The notes under the pieces were generated by a model, which had not been told where the DNA came from, did not search any database, and was given only the letters and a program-made list of their open reading frames with translations. This document shows, piece after piece, positions 26,872-35,611 of a DNA stretch of 64,000 nucleotides. The position numbers were made by a program, and so were the translations under genes. Source of the DNA: Pandoraea eparura (lineage in GTDB: Bacteria > Pseudomonadota > Gammaproteobacteria > Burkholderiales > Burkholderiaceae); NCBI RefSeq assembly GCF_902459725.1, contig NZ_CABPSH010000001.1, positions 186,001 to 250,000 of the forward strand, read 5' to 3'. Position 1 is the stretch's first letter. The number at the start of each line of letters is the position of its first letter.

Positions 26872-28110
26872 ATGCCCGCTCACCTTGCTGTAGCGCACGC
26901 CCCCGCTCGACCTGTCGGCCACACCAGTCCCCTTGGCGCCGCCACGGCCAACACCGCCTTCAACAACATTGCCGCCCTGGCCGAGCGCATCGTGCGCGTA
27001 CCGGCCGCCGCTGCCGTCGCTGCCGCCGCCCCGCAGATGCGCCCCGACTATCTCGCCATCGACGACCTGTGCGGCACCGACGCCCGCATGCGCGACTTGC
27101 TCGCGCGCGGCAAGCGCTTCGTCGATCGCGGACTGCCGGTGTTGATCCTCGGTGAGACGGGAACGGGCAAGGAGTTTCTGGCCAGAGCGCTGCATGCGTA
27201 TAGCGAGCGGCGCGCGCAAGCGTTCGTCGCGATCAATACGGCATCGCTGCCGGAGCCTCTCGTCGAGAGCGAACTGTTCGGCTATCAGCGCGGCGCGTTT
27301 TCGGGTGCCCTGCCCGGCGGGATGAAGGGAAAATTGCAGCAGGCCGATGGCGGCACGCTGTTTCTCGACGAAATCGGCGACATGCCCCACGCGCTGCAGA
27401 CGCGACTGCTGCGCGTGCTCTCGGAGCGTGAGGTCACGCCGCTGGGGGCGAGTCAACCGGTGCCCGTCAACGTGCAACTGATCTGCGCCACGCATCAGGA
27501 TCTCGCCGGCGCTGTGGCACAGGGCACGTTCCGCGAAGATCTTTATTACCGCATTGCCGTGGGCGTGCTCACGCTGCCGACGCTGCGCGAGCGTGACGAC
27601 AAGCGCGAATTGATCGCCCACATGCTGTGCGACGAGTGGCCGGGGCTGCGCGCCGAGCAGGCACTGGCGCGCCTGTCGCCGGAGGCCTTGGTGTGTCTGC
27701 TGGCCCACGCATGGCCGGGGAATCTACGTCAGATGCGCGCGGCATTGCGATACGCGTGCGCAGTGATGAGCGGCCATGTGCTGTGCATGGACGACCTGCC
27801 GCCGGAGCTCGTCATGCCGTCGACGGCGCCCCGATCGGAAGGCACCATCGCGATGCGCGCGCCGCAAGTGCGAGATGCCGTTGTGTCGCGCCACGCCGCC
27901 AAGTCGGTCGACACCCGTGCGCAAGCGTCACCGAACGATCACGAGCGTGAGCGCATTCTGCAGGCCCTCGCGCAACATCGCTGGAACATCTCGGCAGCAG
28001 CGCGCACGCTCGGCTTCTGTCGGGCATCGCTGTATCGCAAGCTCAAGCAGTTGCGCATTCCCCACGTGCGCGATTGCGGCGACGTCCTCAGCGCGGGCCA
28101 CTACGCGTAG
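26872..28110 (+). CDS. Sigma-54-dependent activator lacking an N-terminal sensory domain
   Basis: An enhancer-binding protein of 412 residues that remodels sigma-54 RNA polymerase. The AAA+ domain carries Walker A 'GETGTGKE' at 94-101, the sigma-54 contact loop as GAFSGA (141-146, Thr to Ser against GAFTGA), and Walker B 'TLFLDEIGD' at 162-170, with 'FREDLYYRI' further on. A Fis-type helix-turn-helix ends the protein ('NISAAARTLGFCRASLYRKLKQL'). Only about 60 Ala-rich residues precede the AAA+ domain, so no GAF, PAS or receiver domain is present. ATG 26872 has AAGGAGA upstream. It probably binds the TGCGACA sites at 21649-21728. Confidence 0.88.
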   Translation: MPAHLAVAHAPARPVGHTSPLGAATANTAFNNIAALAERIVRVPAAAAVAAAAPQMRPDYLAIDDLCGTDARMRDLLARGKRFVDRGLPVLILGETGTGKEFLARALHAYSERRAQAFVAINTASLPEPLVESELFGYQRGAFSGALPGGMKGKLQQADGGTLFLDEIGDMPHALQTRLLRVLSEREVTPLGASQPVPVNVQLICATHQDLAGAVAQGTFREDLYYRIAVGVLTLPTLRERDDKRELIAHMLCDEWPGLRAEQALARLSPEALVCLLAHAWPGNLRQMRAALRYACAVMSGHVLCMDDLPPELVMPSTAPRSEGTIAMRAPQVRDAVVSRHAAKSVDTRAQASPNDHERERILQALAQHRWNISAAARTLGFCRASLYRKLKQLRIPHVRDCGDVLSAGHYA

Positions 28111-28158
28111 CCGAAAACGCAGCAGCAACACGACGAAAACGCGACGAAAATGACGAAC

Positions 28159-28187
28159 AAAAAAAAGCGCGGCCAATAAGGCCGCGC
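28159..28187 (-). terminator. Strong intrinsic terminator, minus-strand orientation
   Basis: On the minus strand GCGCGGCC-TTATT-GGCCGCGC is followed by eight T, a canonical terminator. The plus-strand activator ends 50 bases before it and may also use the hairpin, but with a poor T-run. Confidence 0.88.
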
Positions 28188-28987
28188 CAAGGTTTGGAGA
28201 CTTTTCACTCAATGCAAAAGTCTACTTCTCGCGGAACGTAGTATAGGGTCTGGCCTCTCGAATCATTCTCATCATTCGGCGCAATGCAGTATTCGGCGAC
28301 TCGCAATAGTCCGTAAAACACTATGTATAAAGGACTTTTTGACGCGAGTCGTTCATTCACGCTGGCCAGCATCTAGGATTTTCCTCATCTGGCGAGCGCC
28401 ATTGCTTCCGATGACGAGACCCTGATGACCGCCAGATGCGGTCTCGAATAGGTCTGTTGATATCGCTGCCGCAATACCCGATGTGTGTCGCATCGATGAG
28501 CGCCCGATATCGGCGGCAGTCGCAAACATCGACGACATGAATTCGCTCGGTGTTTGACGCTCGCGTCAATGCGTGCCGCGACGCGTTCTCGCGTCGCCGG
28601 AACTTAATCCGTCAATCCCGGTCGCGTGCAAATCCAGTACTGGCAATACTTCACGCGCGATCGTGCATCGCTTGTGCATTGTCTCCCACGCGCAACACAC
28701 GTCGCTTGCGTGGCGATTTATGGCCTAGGCTTAATCAAGCCAATCCCTTATCTGACAACGCTTTCGGGCACCTTCGGCGCATTCTTCCCGTATCCGAAAT
28801 AGATTCTTGCGGATTCTGAAATAGGTGCGAGCCACGCTCACTCATACACTGCCCCCTGTCAACAGAGCAGTGCCGATACCTGATCGGGTTCGCGAATGAC
28901 AAACCGTCACCTCGACATGTTCTGTTTCGCCGCGTTCTGTTTTCACGCGAATTCTGCGATTCGTGTCACGTTACTGGAGCTTAGACC
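28188..28987. other. 800-base gap upstream of the porin; porin leader and possible minus-strand small RNA
   Basis: No convincing protein gene on either strand; a few frames of 60-90 codons have no ribosome site or family resemblance. An inverted repeat AGACTTTT / AAAAGTCT (28198-28205 and 28216-28223) sits next to the minus-strand terminator. Composition is more AT-rich than the flanks, fitting the long regulatory region of a major porin. GGAG 9-10 bases before 28988 is the porin ribosome site. Confidence 0.5.
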
Positions 28988-30148
28988 ATGAAAAAAACTC
29001 TTCTTGCCGCTGCCGTTGTCGGCGCGTTCTCCGCGAGCGCCCAAGCACAAAGCAGCGTCACCCTGTACGGCTTGATCGACGCCGGCGTCGCTTACACCAG
29101 CAACTCGACGACCTCGACGGCTTCGGGTTCGAAGAACTTCCGCGCAACGAGCGGCCTGATCAACGGCAGCCGTTGGGGCCTGAAGGGTGCGGAAGACCTC
29201 GGTGGCGGCAACAAGGCCATCTTCGTGCTGGAAAACGGCTTCTCGATCAACAACGGCACGTCGGGCCAGAACGGTCGCATGTTTGGCCGTCAGGCATTCG
29301 TTGGCCTGCAGAACGACAAGTTCGGCTCGGTGACGATCGGTCGTCAATACGACTCGCTGGTTGACTACCTGGCACCGCTGACGCTGAACGGCTCGTCGTT
29401 CGGCGGCACGATCGCAGCGCACCCGTACGATAACGACAACACGAACAACTCGTTCCGTGTGAACAACTCGGTCAAGTACTCGAGCGCCAACTACAACGGC
29501 CTGACCTTCGGCGGCCTGTATGGCTTCTCGAACAAGGCTGGCGACTTCGCCAACAACCGTGCCTTCAGCGCCGGCGTGAACTACGCCAACGGCCCGCTGA
29601 CCGTGGCCGCCGCCTACCTGGAACGCCAGGGCAACACGGGCGCCAACAACACCAGCGGCGCCGTCGACACGTCGGCTGGCGGTGACTCGGTGTTCGCCGC
29701 CTCGAAGCAACGCGTCTGGGGTATCGGTGGTAACTACGCCTTCGGCCCGGCAACCGTCGGCCTGGTGTACACCCACACGCAACTCCAAGGCCTGACCGGC
29801 CTGAACTTCAACAGCACCGCTGTTGCCTTCGGCAACGACGGCCTGAAGTTCGACAACTTCGAAGTCAACGGTCGCTACATGCTGACCCCGGCAGTCTCGC
29901 TGTCCGCCGCGTACACGTACACGATGGCCAAGCAAGATTCGACCGACAAGAAGCCGAAGTTCCACACTGTGACGCTGCAAGCCGACTACCGTCTGTCGAA
30001 GCGCACCGATGTGTACCTGACCGGTTCGTACCAGCACATCTCCGACAACGAAGGCACGGGCCTCCAAGCCGGTGTCGGCGCTGCCGGCGGTATGTCGTCG
30101 ACCAGCTCGCAAACCGTTGTGGGCACGGGCATCCGTCACCGCTTCTAA
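28988..30148 (+). CDS. Gram-negative porin, Burkholderia OmpC type
   Basis: A trimeric outer-membrane diffusion channel. The 386-residue precursor has the signal peptide 'MKKTLLAAAVVGAFSASAQA', after which the mature protein starts 'QSSVTLYGLIDAGV', the hallmark of beta-proteobacterial porins. 'SRWGLKGAEDLGGGNKAIF', 'GRQAFVGLQNDKFGSVTIGRQY' and a C-terminal 'VGTGIRHRF' ending in Phe are family signatures. Codon use is strongly biased to a few codons, as expected of an abundant protein. It has a long upstream region and its own terminator, so it is a single-gene unit. Confidence 0.96.
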   Translation: MKKTLLAAAVVGAFSASAQAQSSVTLYGLIDAGVAYTSNSTTSTASGSKNFRATSGLINGSRWGLKGAEDLGGGNKAIFVLENGFSINNGTSGQNGRMFGRQAFVGLQNDKFGSVTIGRQYDSLVDYLAPLTLNGSSFGGTIAAHPYDNDNTNNSFRVNNSVKYSSANYNGLTFGGLYGFSNKAGDFANNRAFSAGVNYANGPLTVAAAYLERQGNTGANNTSGAVDTSAGGDSVFAASKQRVWGIGGNYAFGPATVGLVYTHTQLQGLTGLNFNSTAVAFGNDGLKFDNFEVNGRYMLTPAVSLSAAYTYTMAKQDSTDKKPKFHTVTLQADYRLSKRTDVYLTGSYQHISDNEGTGLQAGVGAAGGMSSTSSQTVVGTGIRHRF

Positions 30149-30201
30149 TCGATGCGGCGCGAGCACCGGAGGCAGTATTCCGGTGCTTCGGATAGAAAAA
30201 T

Positions 30202-30228
30202 GGGCAGCCTCGCGGCTGCCCATTTTTC
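30202..30228 (+). terminator. Bidirectional terminator after the porin
   Basis: GGGCAGCC-TCGC-GGCTGCCC is followed by ATTTTTC on the plus strand; on the minus strand it is also followed by ATTTTTC, so it serves both the porin and the convergent hydrolase gene. Confidence 0.92.
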
Positions 30229-30285
30229 ATGGAATCGATCGCAACGCGGTCAACCATGCGGTCAAACGCGCGATCGGCAGTTCAA

Positions 30286-31677
30286 TCAGAAGCGCGTTTC
30301 GCGCGCGGCGCGCAGGAAGTTGTCGAGCACCGGCGTGCAATCAAGATACTCCGGCCCGCCCGCCCGGTGAAATTCCGGGTGCCATTGCAGCCCCATCACG
30401 AACGGTGCCTTGCGATAGCGAATGGCTTCCACCACACCATCTTCCGAACACACCGCCTCCACACTCAGATCGCGCCCAAGTGTGCGCACCGACTGGTGGT
30501 GGATGGAGTTGACGATCGGCACATCGACCGGCCCCAACATCTGAGCGAGCGATGACCCCTCCGGGAAGGTCAGCGTGTGACGGTTGTGTTCGTAGGTATC
30601 GGTCACGTGCGGAATCGCATCGGGCAGATCCGTGGCGATATCCTGGTGCAGCGTGCCGCCAAACGCCACGTTGATGAGCTGGCAGCCGCGACACACGCCA
30701 AGAATCGGCTTGCCCTGCTCCACGAACTCATGCAGCAATTCGAGTTCGTACATGTCGCGCATGCGGTCGCCCTGCCATTCGTGACGCGTCGCCACCTCCG
30801 AATAGCTTTGCGGCGAGACATCCGCCCCGCCCTGCAACACCAACCCGTCGAGATGCTTCGCATAGTCATGCAGACGGATATGACTCGGGTGCAGCAGACC
30901 CTGCGTGTCGACCGTGGGAATCATGAACACCAGCACGTCGCGCGACATTACCCAGTGCGCGATCGACTCTTCGAGGTACTGCAGCGTCTTGCTGCGCAAC
31001 CCCTTCGACCCCGGCTCCGGATGGAAGATGCGCGCCGAGATGCCGATCTTCAGCGTGCGCTGCGTGATGCGCTGTCCCGCGCGTTCGTACCACGCGCGGA
31101 ACCGCGCCGACGTGATGCGACGCAGCACCGACCACGGTGAATCGCCCGCCTGCAGATAGGACGGCTGCGTCCCCATCGACGCGGGGCTGCCGGGACGCGC
31201 CGCGCCCGGGCCAAAGGTCGGTTGATGCAGCGGCTCGTCGCCACCGCCCATGCCGGTGACCCCCGCCCCCCCGGTCTCTCCCTCGCCTTCGCTCGGCTTC
31301 GGTGACGAGGCGCCAATCGGATTGCGCTCCGCTGCCACTTCGGCGGTCGGCGCCTGGAACGGAGGTTTCATCGCTGCCGTCGCTGCCGCCTCTGGTGCCG
31401 GCGGGGTGTCCGGCGCGTGCGCCGGGCGCGTGAGTGTGTCAGGATTTGCCGGCATGTCGCTGGAAGCCTCGGCCGTGCCAGCGACGGGCTTCGCCGTCGG
31501 ATGCGGCGTCGCCGCGGTGGCCGGCGCTACATAATCGGATCCCCGCGGCGAAGCCGGCGTGGCAGCGGCGCCCGCCTCGGTGGCGGGCGGTGTCAGGGGT
31601 GGGGTTGCGCTCTTGCTCGTATCGGACTCGGTCTTGTTCGGCTGCTGCGGCGATTTCGGATCTTGAGCGTCGGTCAT
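30286..31677 (-). CDS. C26-type glutamine amidotransferase/gamma-Glu-GABA hydrolase with long disordered N-terminus
   Basis: A class I glutamine amidotransferase-like hydrolase of peptidase family C26, related to PuuD, which hydrolyses gamma-glutamyl-GABA in putrescine degradation. The catalytic core spans about 210-463: 'GLVLQGGADVSP' (277-289), nucleophile Cys329 in 'GVCRGCQLINV', and 'GLQWHPEF' with His and Glu near the end. Residues 1-205 are an unusual extension, rich in Pro, Ala, Thr, Ser and Gly and without signal peptide character; PuuD itself is about 250 residues. No internal start with a good ribosome site was identified. No other putrescine genes lie nearby, so the substrate is uncertain. 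Confidence 0.85.
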   Translation of the reverse strand: MTDAQDPKSPQQPNKTESDTSKSATPPLTPPATEAGAAATPASPRGSDYVAPATAATPHPTAKPVAGTAEASSDMPANPDTLTRPAHAPDTPPAPEAAATAAMKPPFQAPTAEVAAERNPIGASSPKPSEGEGETGGAGVTGMGGGDEPLHQPTFGPGAARPGSPASMGTQPSYLQAGDSPWSVLRRITSARFRAWYERAGQRITQRTLKIGISARIFHPEPGSKGLRSKTLQYLEESIAHWVMSRDVLVFMIPTVDTQGLLHPSHIRLHDYAKHLDGLVLQGGADVSPQSYSEVATRHEWQGDRMRDMYELELLHEFVEQGKPILGVCRGCQLINVAFGGTLHQDIATDLPDAIPHVTDTYEHNRHTLTFPEGSSLAQMLGPVDVPIVNSIHHQSVRTLGRDLSVEAVCSEDGVVEAIRYRKAPFVMGLQWHPEFHRAGGPEYLDCTPVLDNFLRAARETRF

Positions 31678-32026
31678 GGTGGCGTTTGGATGGCGTCCGC
31701 GAAGGGGAAAAATGGATGGACCACTGCGGCTGGCAAATTATCCCGCTGGCCCGATCCCGCCGCAACCTGGAAAGCCAATCGACCGCCAGATCGGGCGCGA
31801 GGGCACCCTACGCGTGTCGATGCATCGATGAAACCGACCCGGTTCGGTAGGGTCGAAGCAGAATGTCACGTATCGTGCGCCATCGCCAGCACCCGACAGG
31901 TCGCAAAGCCAATCATGACAATAGACACACGATACAATCACTTAACGAAGCGATTGGCGACGTTTCCGACAATTCAATGAAGCCATCCGCCTCGCCCGGC
32001 GGCAATATTCGTCCAGGAGCCTGCAA
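31678..32026. other. Divergent intergenic region
   Basis: About 350 bases between the minus-strand amidotransferase and the plus-strand DUF1232 gene. It should hold both promoters. An AT-rich patch at 31900-31975 with TACAAT-like words is the best candidate, but spacing to a -35 box was not convincing. No gene or strong hairpin was seen. Confidence 0.4.
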
Positions 32027-32320
32027 GTGAAGCGTTTTCTGCGTCTGTGGCAAGTCGCCCGCCACGATTTTCGCGTGCTCTGGCACGCGGCCCGCGATCC
32101 GCGCCGCCCGCGCTGGCTGCTGCCCGCGCTGGCGCTGCTCGCCGTCTATCTGATCAGTCCGTTCGACCTGATCCCCGACTTCGTGCCGGTGTTCGGCCTG
32201 CTTGACGACGTCGTCGTGATCGGGCTGGTCGTGCATTGGCTCATCAAGCGCCTGCCCGCCAACGTGCGCGAGGATGCACGCGCTCACGCCCACGCTCCCG
32301 TCTTCAAGCAGCGCGCCTGA
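32027..32320 (+). CDS. DUF1232 (YkvA-like) small membrane protein
   Basis: A 97-residue protein of the DUF1232 family. The hallmark 'ALLAVYLISPFDLIPDFVPVFGLLDDVVVIGLVVHWL' forms a hydrophobic hairpin with the conserved SPxDLIPDF...G..DD motif. The N-terminus is basic and the C-terminus short. The start is a GTG with CAGGAG 8 bases upstream; no ATG fits. Function is unknown; related proteins are membrane-associated. It stands alone between two minus-strand genes. Confidence 0.88.
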   Translation: MKRFLRLWQVARHDFRVLWHAARDPRRPRWLLPALALLAVYLISPFDLIPDFVPVFGLLDDVVVIGLVVHWLIKRLPANVREDARAHAHAPVFKQRA

Positions 32321-32452
32321 ATTCAGCAGCCCCCGACGGCGTCGTCGGCGACACGCCATGGATAAGTTCCTGGCGGCCGGCGACGACTGGACTGACACCC
32401 AGCGATGGGGGGCGCTTCATATCTCCCCAGCGTTGGCACCATCCACCGCCAC

Positions 32453-33427
32453 TCAGGGCATGAGCAACGTCGACCCCGTGGTCTTTCGCGCCTCGAGATC
32501 GCGATGGGCCTGGGCCACGTCGGCCAATGCGTAGCGCTGATTGACCTCGATCTTGACCGCGCCCTTGCCGACGATGTCGAATAACTCGTTGGCCGTGGCT
32601 TCCAGGTCGGCACGCTTGGCCGTGTAGTTGAACAAGGTCGGGCGCGTGAAGAACAGCGAGCCGCGCGACACGAGATCGGCCGTGTTGATCTGCGCGACCG
32701 GGCCGGATGCGCTCCCGAAGTTCACCATCATGCCGAGCGGGCGCAAGCAGTCGAGCGAGCCGATGAACGTGTCCTTGCCGATGGAATCGTAGACCACCGG
32801 TACCCCTTCGCCGCCCGTGATCTCCTTCACGCGTTCGACGAAATTCTCACGCGTGTAGACGATGGGATGGTCGCAGCCGTGCTTGCGCACGAGCGCCGCC
32901 TTCTCATCGGAGCCGACCGTGCCGATCACCGTCGCGCCGAGCGCCTTGGCCCATTGGCACACGATAAGACCCACGCCACCGGCGGCCGCGTGGATGAGGA
33001 TCGTGTCGCCGGCCTTGACCGGGTAGGTGCGGCGCAGCAGGTATTGCGCGGTCATGCCTTGCAGCATCATGGCGGCGGCCTGGTCGTCGCTGATGGCATC
33101 CGGCACTCGCACCAGCGAGGCCGCGGGCATCACGCGGGCCTGCGCGTAGGCGCCGCACGGACGGCTGGCATAGGCCACGCAATCGCCCGCCTTGACGTGC
33201 GTCACGCCCTCACCCACGGCCTCGACCACGCCCGCAGCTTCCATGCCCAAACCGGCCGGCAGCGGCTGCGGGTACAGACCGGTGCGGAAATACACGTCGA
33301 TATAGTTCAGCCCGACGGCGTTGTGGCGCACACGCGCTTCGCCCGGTCCGGGGTCGCCGACTTCGACGTCGACATACTTCATCACTTCCGGGCCGCCATT
33401 CTGTTCGATGCGAATTGCCTTGGTCAT
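32453..33427 (-). CDS. qor: NADPH:quinone oxidoreductase, zinc-free MDR family
   Basis: A 324-residue medium-chain reductase of the quinone oxidoreductase branch. 'GLNYIDVYFRTGLYP' near the N-terminus and the nucleotide-binding 'ILIHAAAGGVGLIVCQWAKALGA' are typical of QorA, and the zinc ligands of alcohol dehydrogenases are absent. It reduces quinones or unsaturated carbonyls with NADPH in the cytoplasm. ATG 33427 is favoured over the frame start five codons earlier because GAGAGGAG precedes it. It lies downstream of mgsA on the same strand; a shared role in carbonyl detoxification is possible but speculative. Confidence 0.92.
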   Translation of the reverse strand: MTKAIRIEQNGGPEVMKYVDVEVGDPGPGEARVRHNAVGLNYIDVYFRTGLYPQPLPAGLGMEAAGVVEAVGEGVTHVKAGDCVAYASRPCGAYAQARVMPAASLVRVPDAISDDQAAAMMLQGMTAQYLLRRTYPVKAGDTILIHAAAGGVGLIVCQWAKALGATVIGTVGSDEKAALVRKHGCDHPIVYTRENFVERVKEITGGEGVPVVYDSIGKDTFIGSLDCLRPLGMMVNFGSASGPVAQINTADLVSRGSLFFTRPTLFNYTAKRADLEATANELFDIVGKGAVKIEVNQRYALADVAQAHRDLEARKTTGSTLLMP

Positions 33428-33479
33428 CCTCGCTCCTCTCACGCTTGTGAAGTGTGTCGTGATGTGTTGGTTCCCGGCG

Positions 33480-33893
33480 TCACGCCGCCGGTTGTGCGGC
33501 CAGACGCGCGATCAACTGTTCGAGCAGCATGCGCGCCGTGGCGCTGTTGGTCGCGCACGGCACGTTGTGCACGTCGCAAGCCCGCACGAGGGCGTTGATA
33601 TCGGGTTCGTGCGGCTGCGGCGTCATCGGGTCGCGCAGGAACAGCACCATGTCGACGCGCCCCTCGGCCAGTTGCGCGCCGATCTGGAGGTCGCCGCCGT
33701 GCGGTCCCGAGAGCATGCGCTCGACGTCCAGGCCCAGCTCGGTGGCGATGCGTCCGCCCGTCGTGCCCGTCGCGACGAGCTGACACTGGCGCAGCACGTC
33801 GACGTAATCGCTCGCCACCGCCAGAATGTCGTCCTTCTTCATGTCGTGCGCGATCAGCGCAATCCGGACCTTCGGTACCGTCGATACTGTCAT
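33480..33893 (-). CDS. mgsA: Methylglyoxal synthase
   Basis: Converts dihydroxyacetone phosphate to methylglyoxal and phosphate, a bypass of lower glycolysis. The 137-residue protein has the family core '[15 protein letters not shown]', the phosphate-binding 'TGTTGG', and '[38 protein letters not shown]', with the catalytic Asp in 'GDLQIG' and conserved His in 'QPHEPD'. ATG 33893 gives the usual N-terminus; an ATG three codons upstream (33902) is possible. It lies 19 bases after the SDR gene on the same strand. Confidence 0.95.
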   Translation of the reverse strand: MTVSTVPKVRIALIAHDMKKDDILAVASDYVDVLRQCQLVATGTTGGRIATELGLDVERMLSGPHGGDLQIGAQLAEGRVDMVLFLRDPMTPQPHEPDINALVRACDVHNVPCATNSATARMLLEQLIARLAAQPAA

Positions 33894-33912
33894 TGGAGCC
33901 ATCTCAAAAGGG

Positions 33913-34692
33913 TTAAAACGTGCCCGGATACGCGCCGCCGTCGATCAGCACGTTCTGTCCGGTAATGTAGCCCGCCTGTGCGCTGCAGAGAAACGCGCAG
34001 GTCGCGCCGAACTCGTCCGGCTGCCCGAAGCGGCGGGCCGGAATGGCGGCAGCGCGCTTCGCGCGGGCCGATTCCAGCGTCTGTCCGTTCTTGGCCGCCC
34101 ATGCCTGAAGGGTGTGCGCAAGGCGGTCGGTATCAAAAGCGCCCGGCAGCAGGTTGTTGATGGTGACGTTGTGGCCTACGGTCGTGCGCGCCAGCCCGGC
34201 GACGAACCCGGTCAGCCCGGAGCGGGCACCATTGGACAGCCCGAGGATATCGATGGGCGCCTTCACGGCCGACGACGTGATGTTCACGATGCGCCCGAAA
34301 CCGCGCGCGATCATGCCGTCCACGCTCGCCTTGATCAGTTCGATGGGCGTGAGCATGTTCGCGTCGAGCGCTCGAATCCAGTCGTCGCGTTGCCAGTCGC
34401 GGAAGTCGCCCGGCGGCGGCCCGCCCGCGTTGGTCACGAGAATGTCGAGGGGTTCGCACGCCGCAAGCGCCTGCGCGCGCCCCTCGGGCGTGGTGATGTC
34501 GCAAGCCACGGGGGTGACGCGCACGCCGGTGGCCACGCGAATCTCGTCGGCCGCCGCCGTGAGCGTCTGAGCCGTGCGGGCAACGATCACAACGTTCGCC
34601 CCCGCTTCGGCCAGCGCCTGCGCACACGCCCGTCCCAGCCCCTTGCTCGCACCGCAGACCAGCGCGGTGCGCCCCTTGATTCCCAGATCCAT
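33913..34692 (-). CDS. SDR family oxidoreductase
   Basis: A 259-residue short-chain dehydrogenase. NAD(P)-binding '[20 protein letters not shown]' near the N-terminus, '[10 protein letters not shown]' and the C-terminal '[13 protein letters not shown]' place it in the FabG-like group. The usual active-site Tyr-x3-Lys is not obvious: where it is expected the sequence reads '[20 protein letters not shown]', so the catalytic Tyr appears replaced by Asn. That variant is seen in some SDR branches with the 'GGPPPG' motif. ATG 34692 is used; the longer frame overlaps the region upstream of upp. Confidence 0.85.
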   Translation of the reverse strand: MDLGIKGRTALVCGASKGLGRACAQALAEAGANVVIVARTAQTLTAAADEIRVATGVRVTPVACDITTPEGRAQALAACEPLDILVTNAGGPPPGDFRDWQRDDWIRALDANMLTPIELIKASVDGMIARGFGRIVNITSSAVKAPIDILGLSNGARSGLTGFVAGLARTTVGHNVTINNLLPGAFDTDRLAHTLQAWAAKNGQTLESARAKRAAAIPARRFGQPDEFGATCAFLCSAQAGYITGQNVLIDGGAYPGTF

Positions 34693-34898
34693 GTTCAGCC
34701 TTCGACAAGTGAAACGTTGGACAACTGCGGCCGCGCCGCGTCTTGCAGCGATTCTAAGGGAATCGTGCGGGCTCCGCTTTGTCGGGCGCGCGCCTGGGCG
34801 ATCGCCCCCTGCGGCGTCGAAACCCGGACCGGCGGCGCCCGCATCGGCTAAAATCGCGGCCATGCGGGCCACACCGGCCCTGCCTCCGATTGCCTGCC

Positions 34899-35549
34899 AT
34901 GAAACAAGACTCCCGCTTCCCGAATCTCTATATCTGCGATCACCCGCTGATCCAGCACAAGCTCTCGCATATGCGCGACAAGGAAACGTCGACGCGCACG
35001 TTCCGCGGTCTGCTGCGCGAAATCACCTTGCTCATGGGCTACGAGATCACCCGCGACCTGCCGCTCACGACCGAGCACATCGACACGCCGATGGTCGCCA
35101 TGGACGCGCCCGTCATCGCAGGCAAAAAGCTCGCCATCGTGCCGGTGTTGCGCGCCGGCGTGGGAATGAGCGACGGCCTGCTCGATCTGGTGCCATCGGC
35201 ACGCGTCGGTCACATCGGCGTGTATCGCGACGAGCAGCATCGTCCAGTCGAATATCTGGTGCGCCTGCCCGATGTGGCCGACCGCCGTTTCATTCTGTGC
35301 GACCCGATGGTGGCGACCGGCTATTCGGCCGTGCACGCCGTTGACGTGCTGCGCAAGCGCGGCGTGGCGGCGGAGAATATCGCGTTCCTCGCGCTCGTGG
35401 CCGCGCCCGAAGGCGTGAAGGTGCTCCATGATGCGCATCCGGACGTGAAGCTGTATGTCGCGTCGCTCGACGAGCGTCTGGACGATCACGCTTACATCAT
35501 TCCGGGTCTGGGCGACGCGGGCGACCGCCTGTTCGGCACCAAGAACTGA
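34899..35549 (+). CDS. upp: Uracil phosphoribosyltransferase
   Basis: Salvages uracil with PRPP to UMP. The 216-residue protein carries '[18 protein letters not shown]' near the N-terminus, '[32 protein letters not shown]' in the middle, the PRPP loop '[17 protein letters not shown]' and the uracil-binding ending '[18 protein letters not shown]'. All match Upp closely and the length is normal. ATG 34899 is chosen; the longer frame starts far upstream in non-coding sequence. It is transcribed alone, divergent from the SDR gene. Confidence 0.97.
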   Translation: MKQDSRFPNLYICDHPLIQHKLSHMRDKETSTRTFRGLLREITLLMGYEITRDLPLTTEHIDTPMVAMDAPVIAGKKLAIVPVLRAGVGMSDGLLDLVPSARVGHIGVYRDEQHRPVEYLVRLPDVADRRFILCDPMVATGYSAVHAVDVLRKRGVAAENIAFLALVAAPEGVKVLHDAHPDVKLYVASLDERLDDHAYIIPGLGDAGDRLFGTKN

Positions 35550-35573
35550 CACGCGCCAGACGCCAGATCGCAC

Positions 35574-35597
35574 GCCCCGGCCATCGCGTGCCGGGGC
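35574..35597 (+). terminator. Hairpin after upp
   Basis: GCCCCGGC and GCCGGGGC form an 8-bp stem with an 8-base loop between convergent upp and the EamA gene. The following sequence (CTGCTTCCC) is only weakly T-rich. Confidence 0.55.
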
Positions 35598-35611
35598 CTG
35601 CTTCCCGCGCC

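Noticed and set aside
28550-28819. 89-codon frame upstream of the porin
   Set aside because: Arg/Asn-rich with no ribosome site; more likely regulatory sequence.
32323-32534. Short frames on both strands after the DUF1232 gene
   Set aside because: No ribosome site and no resemblance; the minus-strand frame is a shadow of the quinone oxidoreductase gene.
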